From: Paulownia fortunei
Taxonomy: Eukaryota; Streptophyta; Magnoliopsida; Lamiales; Paulowniaceae
Length of the DNA: 64,000 nucleotides
Assembly: GCA_019321725.1 (NCBI GenBank)
Contig: CM033118.1
Location: 7,032,071 to 7,096,070, forward strand
Direction of reading: 5' to 3'
Shown here: piece by piece, positions 22,944 through 35,040 of the stretch
Numbering within the stretch: the first letter of the stretch is position 1
Layout: each line of letters begins with the position of its first letter
Notes under the pieces: generated by a model
The model's database searches: none
Told to the model about the DNA's origin: nothing
The model's input: only the letters and a program-made list of their open reading frames with translations
Made by a program: the position numbers and the translations under genes

Positions 22944-24300
22944 ATATTTTGCTAGTCCTCGACCAAAAGAAAGAAATAAAACAAGTAAAATAAAAAATGA
23001 TGATCACAACCTACTAACCAAATGAGCTTCAAAAAACTTTGTGAGTTTATAACTCAAGAAAATCTCAAAATATATCAAAATGCACGATTTCAACTCAAAT
23101 GTCAAATTCACCCACTTTTAAATCTTTTGAGTGTGTGTATAGCCTCTTACATCTAACTTTTCGTCACTCAAATTGGTTTATGCAAACTCAATAAAAATAT
23201 TGATATCTTACCTATCATCTATATAAGATTGAGTGGGCATCCTTCACGACTACTTTTGTGGATGTTGATGAGTCAACTTCAAATTTTGATTTCACTTGAT
23301 GCTTTGAGGAATAGATACTATAAAGAAAAAAATGAGCCTAATATTAAGAAAAAGTCTAACAGCTAGTTAATCTTCTATGTAGGTGCAAACCATTAGAAAC
23401 ATGTAGTTTCTAGGGGTCAAATACAAAGTAGATGGGTTTATTGACATGTGTGTCAAATAAGAGCGAAATGTTTACGCCTAATAGAAGAGTATAAAATTTT
23501 TGAAATGTTCTCCCTAAATGGTGAGCTTGCCTCTATTCACCAATATGTCATTGATTATTACCACTTTCATTTAAGTTTGTCCTGGATAATTAAGATTGAC
23601 ATATATGAATGAGGAGTGCACGAGGGGATCTATGTGGATGACCTAATCAATTCAAGAATTGGGGTAAGAGGGCAAAGATTGTTTCTCAAAAAGCTCCATT
23701 TATAACTTGAATTATCAGCCAAGCAGTGTTGCTATCGATTTCATCGAGCTATCACTCTAATAGGCTTACGATGGTTGAGTAAGATCACTAAATATATGTA
23801 AAGATAAATAAGAGAATTTAGTTCACACTGTATTTGGGAAACAATGTGATGGCTAGAAGAGACATGGAGATGTCGCCACTTAGAAGTAGTTGTTCTTTAT
23901 ATTGAGAATGAACATAAGGGAAGTGGAAGCATACTTGGTGTTAATACTAAGATTTTGTATGCATCACACTAACCTTATTGACACACTATAGTCAAATATT
24001 ATGTTCTTCAGTTAAAAGAAATGCCTTAAGATAGAAGTAGAAAAAAAATCTAGCTAATATTGTGCAAGCCATGTACGAAGTTTGATGTGCATTATGTGTG
24101 TACTCGATTAGTATTATGCTGGAGAATTAGATTATTAGTAAGTGGATATCAAAGTGATCCTTAGTGCAAATATTGCGATATAATCAAGTGGATACATAGA
24201 TATGTTAATATAGTGGTTTGAGATTAGTTGGAGGCATCTTGGTATCTTGAAAAGATGTGCATTGTGGCGCACATCTATTAGGTTGTTATTTTTATGATGA
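22944..24300. other. Noncoding: probable 3' internal sequence of G, then unassigned
   Basis: To the right of the G polypurine tract the first kilobase is probably that element's 3' noncoding region, since it lacks coding signal and follows the tract in the right order. Beyond about 23.7 kb it may belong to the copia relic H. No frame was recognised. Confidence 0.4.
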
Positions 24301-24343
24301 TAAAACCACTTTGATGTATGCTTTGGGTACTGAGTACTATTGG

Positions 24344-24530
24344 AGGACCAAGCATAGTTATATAAGATATTATTTCACTTAGAGAAAGTAATGCACATAC
24401 TTAAATTATCCTCAATCATATTTCCATGAGCAATGTGATAGTTTATCACTTTTACTGAGCCTTTGATTAGAGATATGCTCCAAAGGCATATGAGTACTGT
24501 GGGATTATATAGAATTTGTTTTTTATGGCT
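24344..24530 (+). pseudogene. RNase H / pol C-terminus of copia relic H
   Basis: Two short motifs on + are diagnostic. RTKHSYIRYYF at 24344 corresponds to the conserved R-T-K-H-I-D-x-R-Y-H-F of copia RNase H. TEPLIRDMLQRHMSTVG at about 24455 corresponds to the conserved extreme C-terminus (P-L-x-R-D). A frameshift and a stop lie between them. Upstream pol could not be traced with confidence. Confidence 0.6.
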
Positions 24531-25512
24531 TGTGAGAATATTTAATGATTAACGAGATATATTTGTGTTTTCATGGTTGGTACTGGATTTGTGAGTTGTC
24601 ACCAAGTTTTGATTGACCCTCTCACAAGGGAAATCGCCCTAGAGTTATTAGAATGAGCATGATGAGACTTAAAAGATCATGTGGTATAACTGAGGTTTGC
24701 AAATGATTGCCTTCACCCTTGGAGTAGCGAGGAAGGTTAATGTACATTACTAAGAGTCGTCTTATCTTAAAGACTAATATGAGATTAGAGTTGATCGATT
24801 ATAAAGTAAGTTCAAACTCCAATAAGCCTTATTGTAGTTGAATGTTCGAACTTCTAGAAAGAATTTAGAGAGTGACTTTTGGTGGTGTGTAGGGTCAGGC
24901 ACTTAGATAGCGAATCGACTTAGGTTTATATGATGTTTAGAGGATGACATGCCCAATTGAGTAGAAGCTCTGCTTCATCACCGTGTAAGCCCTTATTCTT
25001 TCTTGTAACCTTTGGGACTTTAGACTATGTCATGAAGTGTAAGCTTGATGATACTACTTTCGCATGTATCCAATGGCCAAATATGATTCGTTCTATTGGA
25101 GCATGTCTAGGAAAGTTGTCAAGACCAACCTGATTGGCAAGAGAGGCGAGGAAGAACTAAGTTGATAATGCATTTATGTTCTATGGTTCACAGTCTAGGT
25201 GATTATGTCTAAATATGTTTAACTAGACATGAATATAGATACATATTTGAGCGAGTCGAGCATGCTCTACTTATTTTATTAAGAGATCTAGAGAAACTTG
25301 ATTACGTATGACCACTTGGTTTGGGGTACACAACCAGTTATTGAGTTATAGAGTTATGTTAGTTTGGTGATGACTTAATATAACTCTCATCATCTATGTT
25401 TTCTCGCTTGGTTGCACACCTCATTCGTGTATGAAGAGAATGACGTGAGATTGGGAGATTGTACAATGATGAGATTCAAGAAGATTGAGTTAAATATATA
25501 TGAGTGGGAGAT

Positions 25513-25954
25513 AATGGAAATTGAGTCGGGTTTAGGATCATTGACCCAATTAGCATCCATATTTGAGTTTGATGTTAATTCCACAACTTGAGCAAGATTG
25601 AGTTTCCTAATAAGACTGAGATTCTTCTTTATGTAGAAAGAGATATATATCTTATATATATCAAATCTCTACCCTAATAGAATAAGTCAATCAACATATT
25701 ATTCTCTTGATCTATTTCTCTATGCGTCTTTCCTTGGAGCATCACTATATAACTTCAAGAATTTGAGGTGGGATTTGAGGTATATAATTGAGTGGATATC
25801 TCTAATAGTTATCCATCATCAATGACAAAAATATTTCATAATTAATTCAAGTATGGACCCTTGAATACATATTTGCAGTTCAATTGAAATAGGGCTTGTA
25901 GATGAGCTTGAATTCGAGATATGTGGATCAATAATTCTGCTGCGTATGGTAACA
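25513..25954 (+). repeat. Putative 3' LTR of copia relic H
   Basis: A purine-rich tract, GAGTGGGAGAT (25502-25512), is followed by GGAAATTGAGTCGGG, the usual arrangement at the start of a copia 3' LTR. The TG dinucleotide seems mutated to AATGG. The end is placed at TATGGTAACA (25954). No second LTR is present in the window to confirm the limits. Confidence 0.4.
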
Positions 25955-26296
25955 CCTGATCCACTTATATATATGAATATGTAATTCATATTATTACTTA
26001 TTTTCTTTCAATTAAAAATTAGTCACACAAAAATTGTGTATAAACTGTCATTATCATAAATCGATGGCAAGTATATAGTGATAGCTTAGTGATAAAAATA
26101 ACTACCATAATAGTCTATGACTTTATTTGTTTTGTCATTACTTCACTCATGTCTCACTAACTATCAATAATGACAACTTAGGCACAACTTTTATCACTAA
26201 TAAAATTTTGTTTTGTCCAAAATAAATAATGCTAACTATAACTCATACATATCATTGGAGTTAACTATAACATAAATTTCGTGTATGCAAAAATAT
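25955..26296. other. Short AT-rich spacer, nothing recognised
   Basis: No coding frame, repeat or terminal motif seen between relic H and the direct-repeat structure. Confidence 0.5.
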
Positions 26297-26880
26297 TCTT
26301 CCTTTAAGAATACGATCTTTGGATTTTGATAACTTGAAGATGGAATTTGACTATTTGGTCTCTTTCAAAGTTGATTTGTCCTTCAATAATGTTAATTTGA
26401 AGATTTAACACTCTAATATCAAATTAAATGCTATAATTTGATGGACCCATTGACGAATGCCTTGATATTCACCTTGAACATCGTGGATCTTATTGAATTT
26501 AATGAATTTAAGTTGAGAGATATTTTGGAACCTTCTCCAATGTCTTTCTTCCTCGAATGTAGATTGAGTGTTTAGCTTCTTGAAGACCACTTCTACATAT
26601 AGTTGTATAGGAGCTCTTGTAATGATTATTTGATGAATAAACATGATTTGACTAGCCCTCTATGATTTGATATGTTTGGATTACTGAATTATTAACATTC
26701 ACTTTCATAAGCAGCAATATATGATTTGAATCACCAAAACATCATAATTTCATCCATGGTAATACTTGATTTGCCTATTAATCAAATATCTTATATATCT
26801 TGGAATTCAATAGAAGATAAATATAAATTAAAATTAATAATCAAAAATATATTGTACATGTTAATGCATAATTGACATTA
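26297..26880 (+). repeat. Direct repeat R1, left copy
   Basis: About 580 bp that recurs, with divergence of the order of 20%, at 28292-28890. Shared blocks include TTTTGATAACTTGAAG, TTCAAAGTTGATTT, CTATAATTTGATG and ATCTTATATATCTTGGAATTC. It could be the LTR of an unrecognised element or part of a larger tandem repeat. Confidence 0.7.
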
Positions 26881-26994
26881 AAAAAATTTATGTCTACAAA
26901 TGACCCCTCGAAACTTGTTCACATATCTATTTTGATGGATGTGAAAAGTTAATGTATTTTGAACTCTTTCATCGAGAAGTGACGTAGTTTACTT

Positions 26995-27895
26995 GAATTT
27001 ATATAAAATATAAGACAGTTTAAACTCGTATTAAGGAGCTGCTCAGTTGATTTGATTGGAAGCTGTAAACAATTTATCTGCATATGAAGGAGCTCTTAAC
27101 TTGAATTTATTTGAAATTTATAGATAGTTTAAACTCATATCAAGGAATTCTCCAACTTTAATTTTTAGATATTTTGTACTCGTATAAAGGAGTCTTCATT
27201 TTAATTTAAATTTATTAGATAATTTATACTCGTATCAAGAAGTCTTCATTTCAATTTAAATTTGTTAGATAGGAGTCTCCATTTCAATTTGAATTTGTTA
27301 AATAGCTTATACTCACATCAAGGAATATTAAAATTTATCAATAGTTTATACTCGTATCATGTAGTCTTCAATTTAAATATGAACTCATTATATAATTTAT
27401 ACTCATATCAATGAGATTCCTTTGAATTTGAAACTTGTTAAATAATTTATACTCATATCAAAGAGTCTCCATTTGAATTTAAATGTATTAGATAGTTTAT
27501 ACTTGTATCAAGAAGTGCTCATTTGAATTTGAATATGTTAGATAGTATTACTCGTATCAAGAAGTCATTAAATTTAAAATTTACAGATAGTTTATACTTG
27601 TATCAATGAGTCTTTATTTTAGTTTGAATTTGTTAGATTGTTTATATTCGTATTAAGGAATCTCTATTTTTATTTGATATTTTTCAAATAATTTATACTA
27701 ATATCAAGAAATCTCCATTTCAATTGAAAATTTACAAATAGTTTATACTCATATCAATGAGTTTTTTTTTAATTTCAATTTATTAGATATTTTATATTCA
27801 TGTCACAGAGTATTACTAATAGTATATGTTCTTATCAAGTAACATTGGAGTAGGTTTTAATTTTAAAACTTTAGATAGTTTATTCACGTATCTAG
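26995..27895 (+). repeat. Degenerate minisatellite, about 50-60 bp units
   Basis: Around 16-18 imperfect units across 0.9 kb. The consensus core is GTTAGATAGTTTATACTCG followed by TATCAAGGAGTCTCCATTTG and a short ATTTAAATTT-like spacer. Units differ in length and sequence, so the array is old. It lies between the two R1 copies. Confidence 0.8.
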
Positions 27896-28291
27896 GAATA
27901 TTGAAATTTTGAAATGATAATTTCACATATTTTTGTTCATTTGTTTGGAATTGCTTTTCAACAACTTCAGTTTCATATTTGGTCCCCTTTGAATAGAATT
28001 TGAGTGAAGATATAAAACACCATCTTCATTTATCCTCGCTTGTGTATTTCTTGAAAAAGTTGATTGATGGTTTAATGCAAGAAATTTAAATTTTGTGAAG
28101 ATAGAGTGCTTCTCCTTCGTTTTTATGTGAACTTTGAAGTTGATTTGTGAAGAGAAAAGAGGAGATGTAGAAATTGTCTTACTGGGCATGCCATAAATTT
28201 AAAAAAATACAAGACAAGAAAAGTAATATAAATAAAATTTTATTGAATTTGATTAATAATTGTTGATATAATTTCTATTTCAATCCTATGA

Positions 28292-28890
28292 TTCTTCACT
28301 TCAAGAATGCAATTTTCGAATTTTGATAACTTGAAGGTGGAGTTTGACACTTTGATTTCCTTCAAAGTTGATTTATCTTTCAATAATATTATTATATGTA
28401 TTTAGCACCATAATCTCGAATTAAACACTATAATTTGATGAAACCTACAACGAACACCTTGATATCCATATTGAACACCATAAATCTTACTTGAAATTCA
28501 TGAATTTAAGTTGAAAGAATTTTAAAACCTCATTCAATGTCTCTTGTCCTCAAATGTAGAATTGAGTCTTTAGCTTTTTGAAGATCACTTCTATTACTTG
28601 TAAGATATGAACTCTTATTAGATTATTTGATGAAGTGATATGATTTAATTAGCCCATCACGATTTGATTGACATTTACTACAAGTGTGTGGATTACCAAA
28701 ATATTGCATTTAGTTCCATAACCTACAGGATATAAATTTTACTGCCAAAATAAAGCTATTTTATAATGTTTGATTTGCCTATCAATTATATATCTTATAT
28801 ATCTTGGAATTCAATAAGGATTCTTTACATAAATATAAATATAAAATTGATAGGTAAAAATATATTATACATGTCAACTCCAATTTAATA
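28292..28890 (+). repeat. Direct repeat R1, right copy
   Basis: Collinear with 26297-26880 from the TTTTGATAAC block to the AAAATATATTATACATGT block. The separation between copies is about 2.0 kb. The 27900-28290 segment between minisatellite and this copy has an 88-codon frame on - (27923-28189) that matches nothing I recognise. Confidence 0.7.
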
Positions 28891-29008
28891 AGTAAAATTT
28901 GATAATTTCTTGTAGTGTTGTAACACATCCAAGCTTATTACCTATTTGTGCACAGTTGAATAACCCTACGTGTTTTACAACAAAATAAAAATTTAAACAC
29001 ATTTAAAG

Positions 29009-30044
29009 GGGGTAAAAAGCAAACACCCCAAGCTATAGGGATGATTGCACTTTCCCCCCAATCTTTTGAAATATACAAATAACCCTCAATCTTATCAAAA
29101 ATGAGCATAAATACTCCTTGATCCCATTTTTATGTGAAATACTTTGACCGTAGTGCACTTTATCCCTGATCTGTTAAAAAATATACATTTAACCACTTAA
29201 AATATTTAGAGCATTGCAATTTACCATTAAATTCTTATTTTGGTGGAATAAAATTGAATATTTCACCAAAAATATTGTAATATGCTATTCACTGGTATAT
29301 CAATTCGAGTTATTTTAAAATTATAAACTAATTTATGGCCACATTTTCCTAAGTTTATTTCTGTGAGTTAATTAAAAGTTTCTCTTGTGGTTATCCCAAA
29401 TGATTATTCTTATACAAAAATTTGTGCTTCTGTATTATTTAAAGGTCCACAATCATCTAGAATTTTGATTTGAATATGGATAAGAGAGATGTTGGTTGAG
29501 TGGATGTTGGCGGCAAGAAGAATGGAGCTTAGTATCAGTATTGCCTCTCTCATTTTTTTAAAAATCTGAATTTCAAATAGTCCAATATCTTTCACTAAAC
29601 AAATATGCATAACATTACATATAACACAATAATAACTTGTGGGATAAATAGTAAAATAACTTTTGATTATCTCATATACATAAACTAAGGGAAATATAAA
29701 GATGAAATTAATATATAAATATAAGATAAATCAAATTGACTAAATTTCATATACTAACAAGTGAATAGCATTTAATAACATTTTTAACAAAATATATCAC
29801 GTTATTCTACCCAAATAAAAATCAAAGATAAAGTGCGTTATAATATTTTAAATAGGTGAATGAACATTTTAAAAAGTCAGGGGATAAAGTGCAACATATC
29901 TACTTGTATGTGAGCAGCTTCGACAGAATATTGGGCCAGAAAACAAGATTTGAGTGTCTTGAGTGGGGGTTATCCTCACAATTAGAAGAATGTGTGAGAA
30001 AATACCATCAATCCTGTAGATTGTGGCTTGTTTGCTTTTTACCC
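29009..30044. mobile_element. Long-TIR non-autonomous element L (Mutator-like or foldback)
   Basis: The ends are inverted copies. GGGTAAAAAGCAAACA at 29010 is matched in complement at 30044-30029. Weaker inverted similarity continues inwards for some 250 bases, with shared TGCACTTTATCCC and TTAAAATATT blocks, leaving a core of about 480 bp. The flank TAAAG occurs on both sides (29004-29008, 30045-30049) and may be the target duplication, though five bases is unusual for Mutator (nine expected). No transposase is present. Confidence 0.6.
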
Positions 30045-31416
30045 TAAAGTATACCCAAAAAAAAAAAAAAAAACATCAACTCAAGGTAGGGTGCAAAAAT
30101 TGGTCCACATAAGATCAATCCAAGGTAGGGGTGTAATAAAATAATGATTATAATAAAATAAATAACTTATCCATAGGTGCAACTCAAATTAATGATTAAA
30201 GAAAAAAGAATAGAATGGAAGGAAATCTCGTGGAAATCATTAACACAAAGTTAAGTTCTCTTTGCGAGAAATATTTAAGGGGACAAAAAAGCTTTTGAAT
30301 GTTGATAAAGAAATAAATAGTGATAGAAAAAATTATTCCCAAAAGGCTTTATATATTCATTGTGTATATATATATATGTGTAAGTATATAACGTATTGGA
30401 TTTCCAATAAGACAGATCCTAATTATTAAGCCCATCACTCAACTTTAAATTTTAGTATTACAAATTAAACTGCCACCATAAAAAAAAAAAGATAATTACA
30501 ATCAATAGATTTCAAATCATTTGTTGGTTTTGAACGGTTTCAAATTTTCTATTTTATTTTTTATATTTTATTTTTTAAATTCATAATATATGTCCATAAA
30601 CATTTACTCTTGAATATTTGAATGAGATTTATATTATGAACACACTTGTTGTGAATTCAAATAGTCGAACAGAAAGTAAAATAAGAAAAGTGAAATAAAA
30701 AATTTGAATCAATTTAGAACATATGATTCATGTAAACAATCGTAATCCCAAGCATGATTTTTAAATCAAAACCGAATTGATCGGTTAGATAGATTTAATC
30801 GAAAACTGGTCTTGGTACCAATTCGATTATGTATTTAAAATCGATGGCAAAAAAACCATTGCTACCCGATCAAAATCAGAAGAAACTGGTGGCTCATCAA
30901 CCGCTTCTGATCCGGTTCAAGTTAGTCGTTTTTTTTTTTTTTCCTTTTAATCCACAAACTCGAGAGGAAAAAGAAGAGAAAATAAAAATAAATAAGTAAA
31001 CCTACCAGCAGGCAATATGGAAACAGAGAGAAAACAAAACCTTTGCATCCAGTTTTTCAGTTTCGAGTCTCATTCAATCTCCATCAGAAACTAAAAAGGT
31101 ACAGCATGTTAACAAATTCGACTTCATATATATATTTTGTTATTATAATTGTTTCCAAGTGACATGATGATTTTTGGAGTAGGCCGCTTGGCTTGGGTGG
31201 TTAGTTTTTACTTAAAAGATAAGTTAACTATCAACAACGAACAATAAATTTATCAAAATAGTGAGTATAGTTTTCCTACGTTTCCCTTTCGCTTGAACAT
31301 GAATAGTTCTATTTATTTTGGACTTATATAATTGGATAAATATTTTTATTTAATTTTAATTTTTATTAAGGTTGTTAGTTTTATTTTCTTATTACTAGCT
31401 TTGATATACATATATA
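30045..31416. other. Intergenic, nothing coding recognised
   Basis: Contains an A-rich run at 30057-30073, a short (TA)n near 30367, and a CG-richer patch with repeated AACCG/CGGTT words (about 30764-30930) that may be the end of a decayed hAT-like element. A poly-T run occurs near 30930. No gene model can be supported. Confidence 0.45.
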
Positions 31417-32166
31417 CAGTAAAATCTCTATAAATAAATATTGTTGGGACTAGAAAAAAATATTATTTAAAGAGATTATTTATTTATAAATAAATAAATA
31501 ATTTATTAATTTATGAATTTGTTTTATTTTTATTTTTTACTTATTTTTGTGCATATATCTTTTCTTTTTATCAAGATTCATGTATGAGTTGTAAATGAGA
31601 AAGATAATGGTATATGGTCAAAAATTAATATTCGATAACACTTGTAAAATTTAAGAGGTTTTATGTGGTAATTTTGTATAATTATTTCATAAATATGATT
31701 TTTGATTATTTATGTGTTTCTTTATGTATTTTAAGGCAGCTAAAAATGAAAAGATTATCTAAAAAATAAGATAAAAAATCAACAAAGAAAAAAAAGAAAT
31801 TAAATAATTTCCTAACATATATTGTTTTCCATTTTTTTTGGACAAAATTCAATTTTTTGGTCATAACTTTTGCTACATATATAAGATGATGCGAATTTTA
31901 TGCCATGAAAAGTTAAGAAGAAGAGCTGCAACTTTCCATTTTCAACATTTTGAAAATCAATTAATTTGAAGAAGTAAAATTCATGGTAATATTAAGAATT
32001 ATCTATTTTTTTGTCAATTATTAATTTATATTTTTGTGGGGCTTTAAAGGAATTGAAAAAAAAAAATATTATCTTGTGCATTTAAAGAGATTATTAATTT
32101 AGTATATTGGGCCAGATTGAAAATTTTTATTAATTAAGTAAGGTTATTAATATTAAGATTTTATTG
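31417..32166. mobile_element. TA-flanked TIR element M, about 750 bp
   Basis: The left end CAGTAAAATCTCTATAAATAA and the complement of the right end CAATAAAATCTTAATATTAA are imperfect inverted repeats. Both are flanked directly by TA (31415-31416 and 32167-32168). AAAGAGATTATT blocks near both ends extend the inverted/direct similarity. Size, AT content and lack of coding capacity fit a non-autonomous DNA transposon; the TA flanks suggest a Tc1/mariner-like type. Confidence 0.55.
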
Positions 32167-32400
32167 TAGTTGGATATATTAATACATTCGAGTCAATCAA
32201 TTTTTTCAAAACGAATTAGTGACTCAGTTCGATGTTGGGCAATATACACTAGTTGGTCTGTGGAATTCTCCTTCCCCTGATATCATCTTTCCTCAATGGA
32301 ATGCATTCTTTCCTTTTATATAATCTTAAAAAATTATCTGACAGTAACATTCATGAATCCGAGTATATGTATAATACAAGAATTCCTTAACCTTTAGCCA

Positions 32401-32646
32401 ATGAAATCCCACACTTTGGAGAACAATTTAAATGGAGGCCCCAACAATGAAAATTATAAGCAAGATAAGGTGATGATGGTGATCTACACTTTGTCAGATT
32501 TCCAAAATTATGTGAAAAGCTATCAAGTCAACGTTGACAATAACAGTCAAGGAGCATGGCGCATAATGACGGATGAGTTCCAAGATTTGCAAATCTCAAA
32601 CGATAATATATTTTTCCTATATGGATTGAAGTATAGATCCCATTAA
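32401..32646 (+). CDS. Small unrecognised ORF in duplicated unit 1
   Basis: An 81-codon frame from the ATG at 32401, hydrophilic, without a recognisable domain. Its second half falls in the segment that is tandemly duplicated. The corresponding stretch at 41593-41710 shares the DNA blocks (TTGACAGATTTCCAAAATT, CAAGTCAACGTTGAC) but has indels that break the frame. It may be a gene fragment rather than a gene. Confidence 0.2.
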   Translation: MKSHTLENNLNGGPNNENYKQDKVMMVIYTLSDFQNYVKSYQVNVDNNSQGAWRIMTDEFQDLQISNDNIFFLYGLKYRSH

Positions 32647-33564
32647 ATAAAGGGGTTTGTTTTGTTAGTATTAGCAAAATTATATATGGAAGAGTGTGTG
32701 TTGGCGTTCAAACGAGATTTAATAGAAATTAAAATTGAAGTGAGTTATGTTCGATGTGAATCTTTTTAAAAGAAAGAGGACGTTTGTATTTCAAAATACA
32801 GTACTTCTATATGAATTATTACAACTCTACACTAATTTTATTGGATAAATAAAAAAATTTATCTGCCTTCTTCTTCAAAGAATAATAGGAAACTTGAAAA
32901 TAATCAAAGAATCATGTAGAAAAGTATGAAGGAGGAAGAGATAATGAAACAATTAACTTGACATGTTTTTGGATGATTTGAAATGAATTGGGGATGTATA
33001 TTTATAGATTTCTTTTCGTAATTAGCTATGTCCTTTGGTGTAGATCAATTTGGTTTGTCAGATCCCATCTTTTAAGATCTGATCGGGATTTATTGATCCA
33101 GGTTGCATCGGTTTGCTAAAGTCCACAATTTTACTATGCACCATTGTCAACCAAACTAAAGTATCCAATCACCCACGTCACGTTAGTATTAAGGACTGAT
33201 CATAGTTCACTCGTTCCTCTACCCATGTGAAGAGTCATGTCTAATCGACATCCAGCCACACGGCGACATGCCACGCATGCCAACTGGACATGTTGTCCAT
33301 GCCAATTGCTACGTCAAGCTAGTTGCCACGTGTGCAACAAGCCACTCCACTATACCAACATTTTATTTATAATATTTAAGACTTTTCAATTCATCGTAAC
33401 ATGCGTATGTGCAAAGTGCACCGAAGCACCACTTTGTAGCTCATTGAAGCTAACTTTAAAGCTAGCCAAGGTCCACTAACATGCACCATAAAGAGTTCTA
33501 CTACTTCACTCATATATTAAGTGCATTTTTTTATAAGTTACTTAAGTTAGTTTTATTTTACATG
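32488..33564 (+). repeat. Tandem segmental duplication, unit 1 (left part)
   Basis: Collinear with unit 2. Blocks 32488-33160 match 41593-42689, and blocks 33160-33510 match 54072-54440. Unit 1 is split by copia element N at 33565; its remaining end is 41451-41592. Shared landmarks include AAGTCAACGTTGAC, GATCCCATTAA(G/A)TAAA, TATGTCCTTTGGT and a TAGCTTTAAA(G/T)CTAGCCAAG block (about 33450 and about 54400). Confidence 0.75.
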
Positions 33565-34017
33565 TGACAGAATTAAAACAACAAATTTCATGAATTTTCT
33601 AATAAAAATTCATGTTAAAAATAAGGATTTTTAAAGTTGATTCACTTACCTTTTCTTGTATTTTTATACTTGAACAAGGTCTACAAATCAATCACCTATG
33701 GAAATAGCTTCACGTCCACAATTCAAATACTCCTTTTTATTGTGTCTTACACTTGATCACTATGGCCCTTCTTTCTTATCCTTTTCTGCGTTTTTTTCTT
33801 TTCTATTTTGTTTACAGAGTGAGAAGAAGCATTTTATTTAGGGTTAACTTCTGATAAAGAGTTTTTTTTTTTAAAAACGTATTGTGATGGGGTGGTTTTC
33901 TACTCCAAGAAACCACCCCTACTCAAACTACTCCCACCAAAATGATTTCAAATCATTTGGGTCAGATCAGCTCTCATGGGCGACCCGTTAACCCATTTTA
34001 TTTATTTATTTCTTATA
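33565..34017 (-). repeat. 3' LTR of element N
   Basis: Runs from TGACAGAATT to TTTCTTATA on +. The terminal CA of the other copy is mutated to TA here. The ACATG duplication lies immediately to the left. Confidence 0.9.
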
Positions 34018-34028
34018 TCTCCCACTTG
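34018..34028 (-). promoter_or_regulatory. Polypurine tract of element N
   Basis: Coding strand CAAGTGGGAGA directly abuts the 3' LTR, the standard copia arrangement. Confidence 0.75.
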
Positions 34029-34478
34029 CACATGAGGGCTAGACCATCGTCTATTGTGATCATAATTACAGGTGTTAGTAAAATTCAGCCTTCCTTTTCC
34101 ACTAAAATCTCTCAACTCTATTATAGCTGCTTTCTTAGACATGTACCGCATTACCGAATCATTCATGGCTATTGATAACAAAGTTGCAACACTAAAATAA
34201 AGTTTCAAGAAGTAGTTGAAAGTCTTAAGGGTATAAAATGAGGTCAAATAAACCTTTGGGTCTCACATAATGAGAAAACATAAAATTATTTACTCATTAC
34301 CCAAATGGTCAAATAAGCACATGTGGTTTGAAAACATGTGTTACGATGTGTATCGTCCTTCTTGAAAGCGTATGTCTTTCACTCTTAAATAACACATCGT
34401 ACAGATCTTAGTTCAAGTGTGTCTCAATACTTAACTTGAGTTCTCTTCTTGTTTGTCATCCATATATATAATAATCTA

Positions 34479-34942
34479 AGAAAAATTATCATCTGGCTAC
34501 TAGACAAGTCCAACAGATTGTGGGAAATCCATTTCGATTACAAAATTTCAAGTAGTAATCTCATCTTGATAATATTATCAAGGTGACATGTGTATAACTT
34601 TGTCCTCAACAAATTTAATATTGTCTCATCTCTGCACACTACTTAGTGTCAAAAGTGATTGCTCGTGTGAGAGAGTCAATCTCAAATTGTCAGACATACT
34701 TTTAAATCGAAGAAAAATTATCATCTGGCTACTAGACAAGTCCAACAGATTGTGGGAAATCCATTTCGATTACAAAATTTCAAGTAGTAATCTCATCTTG
34801 ATAATATTATTAAGGTGACATGTGTATAACTTTGTCCTCAACAAATTTAATATTGTCTCATCTCTGCACACTACTTAGTGTCAAAAGTGATTGCTTGTGT
34901 GAGAGAGCCAATCTCAAATTGTCAGACATACTTTTAAATTGA
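34479..34942 (-). repeat. 232-bp tandem duplication in the 3' noncoding part of element N
   Basis: Two adjacent, nearly identical units, 34479-34710 and 34711-34942; landmarks at 34481 and 34713 are 232 bases apart and only a few bases differ. Element E has one copy of this region (about 8480-8700), so the duplication is specific to N. Confidence 0.9.
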
Positions 34943-35040
34943 ATACATATCATATAAAAGCAATATGTGTATGTGTAATATATAATCAAATGTCATAACA
35001 ATAATAAGCATCACATAAACATTTATATGTTCAATTCTAA

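Noticed and set aside
26995..27895. CRISPR-like array of regularly spaced repeats
   Set aside because: The units are contiguous and degenerate with no unique spacers, and the DNA is of plant nuclear type; it is a minisatellite.
27923..28189. 88-codon ORF on the minus strand between the minisatellite and repeat R1
   Set aside because: No recognisable domain, no conserved copy, and its composition matches surrounding AT-rich DNA; likely a chance frame.
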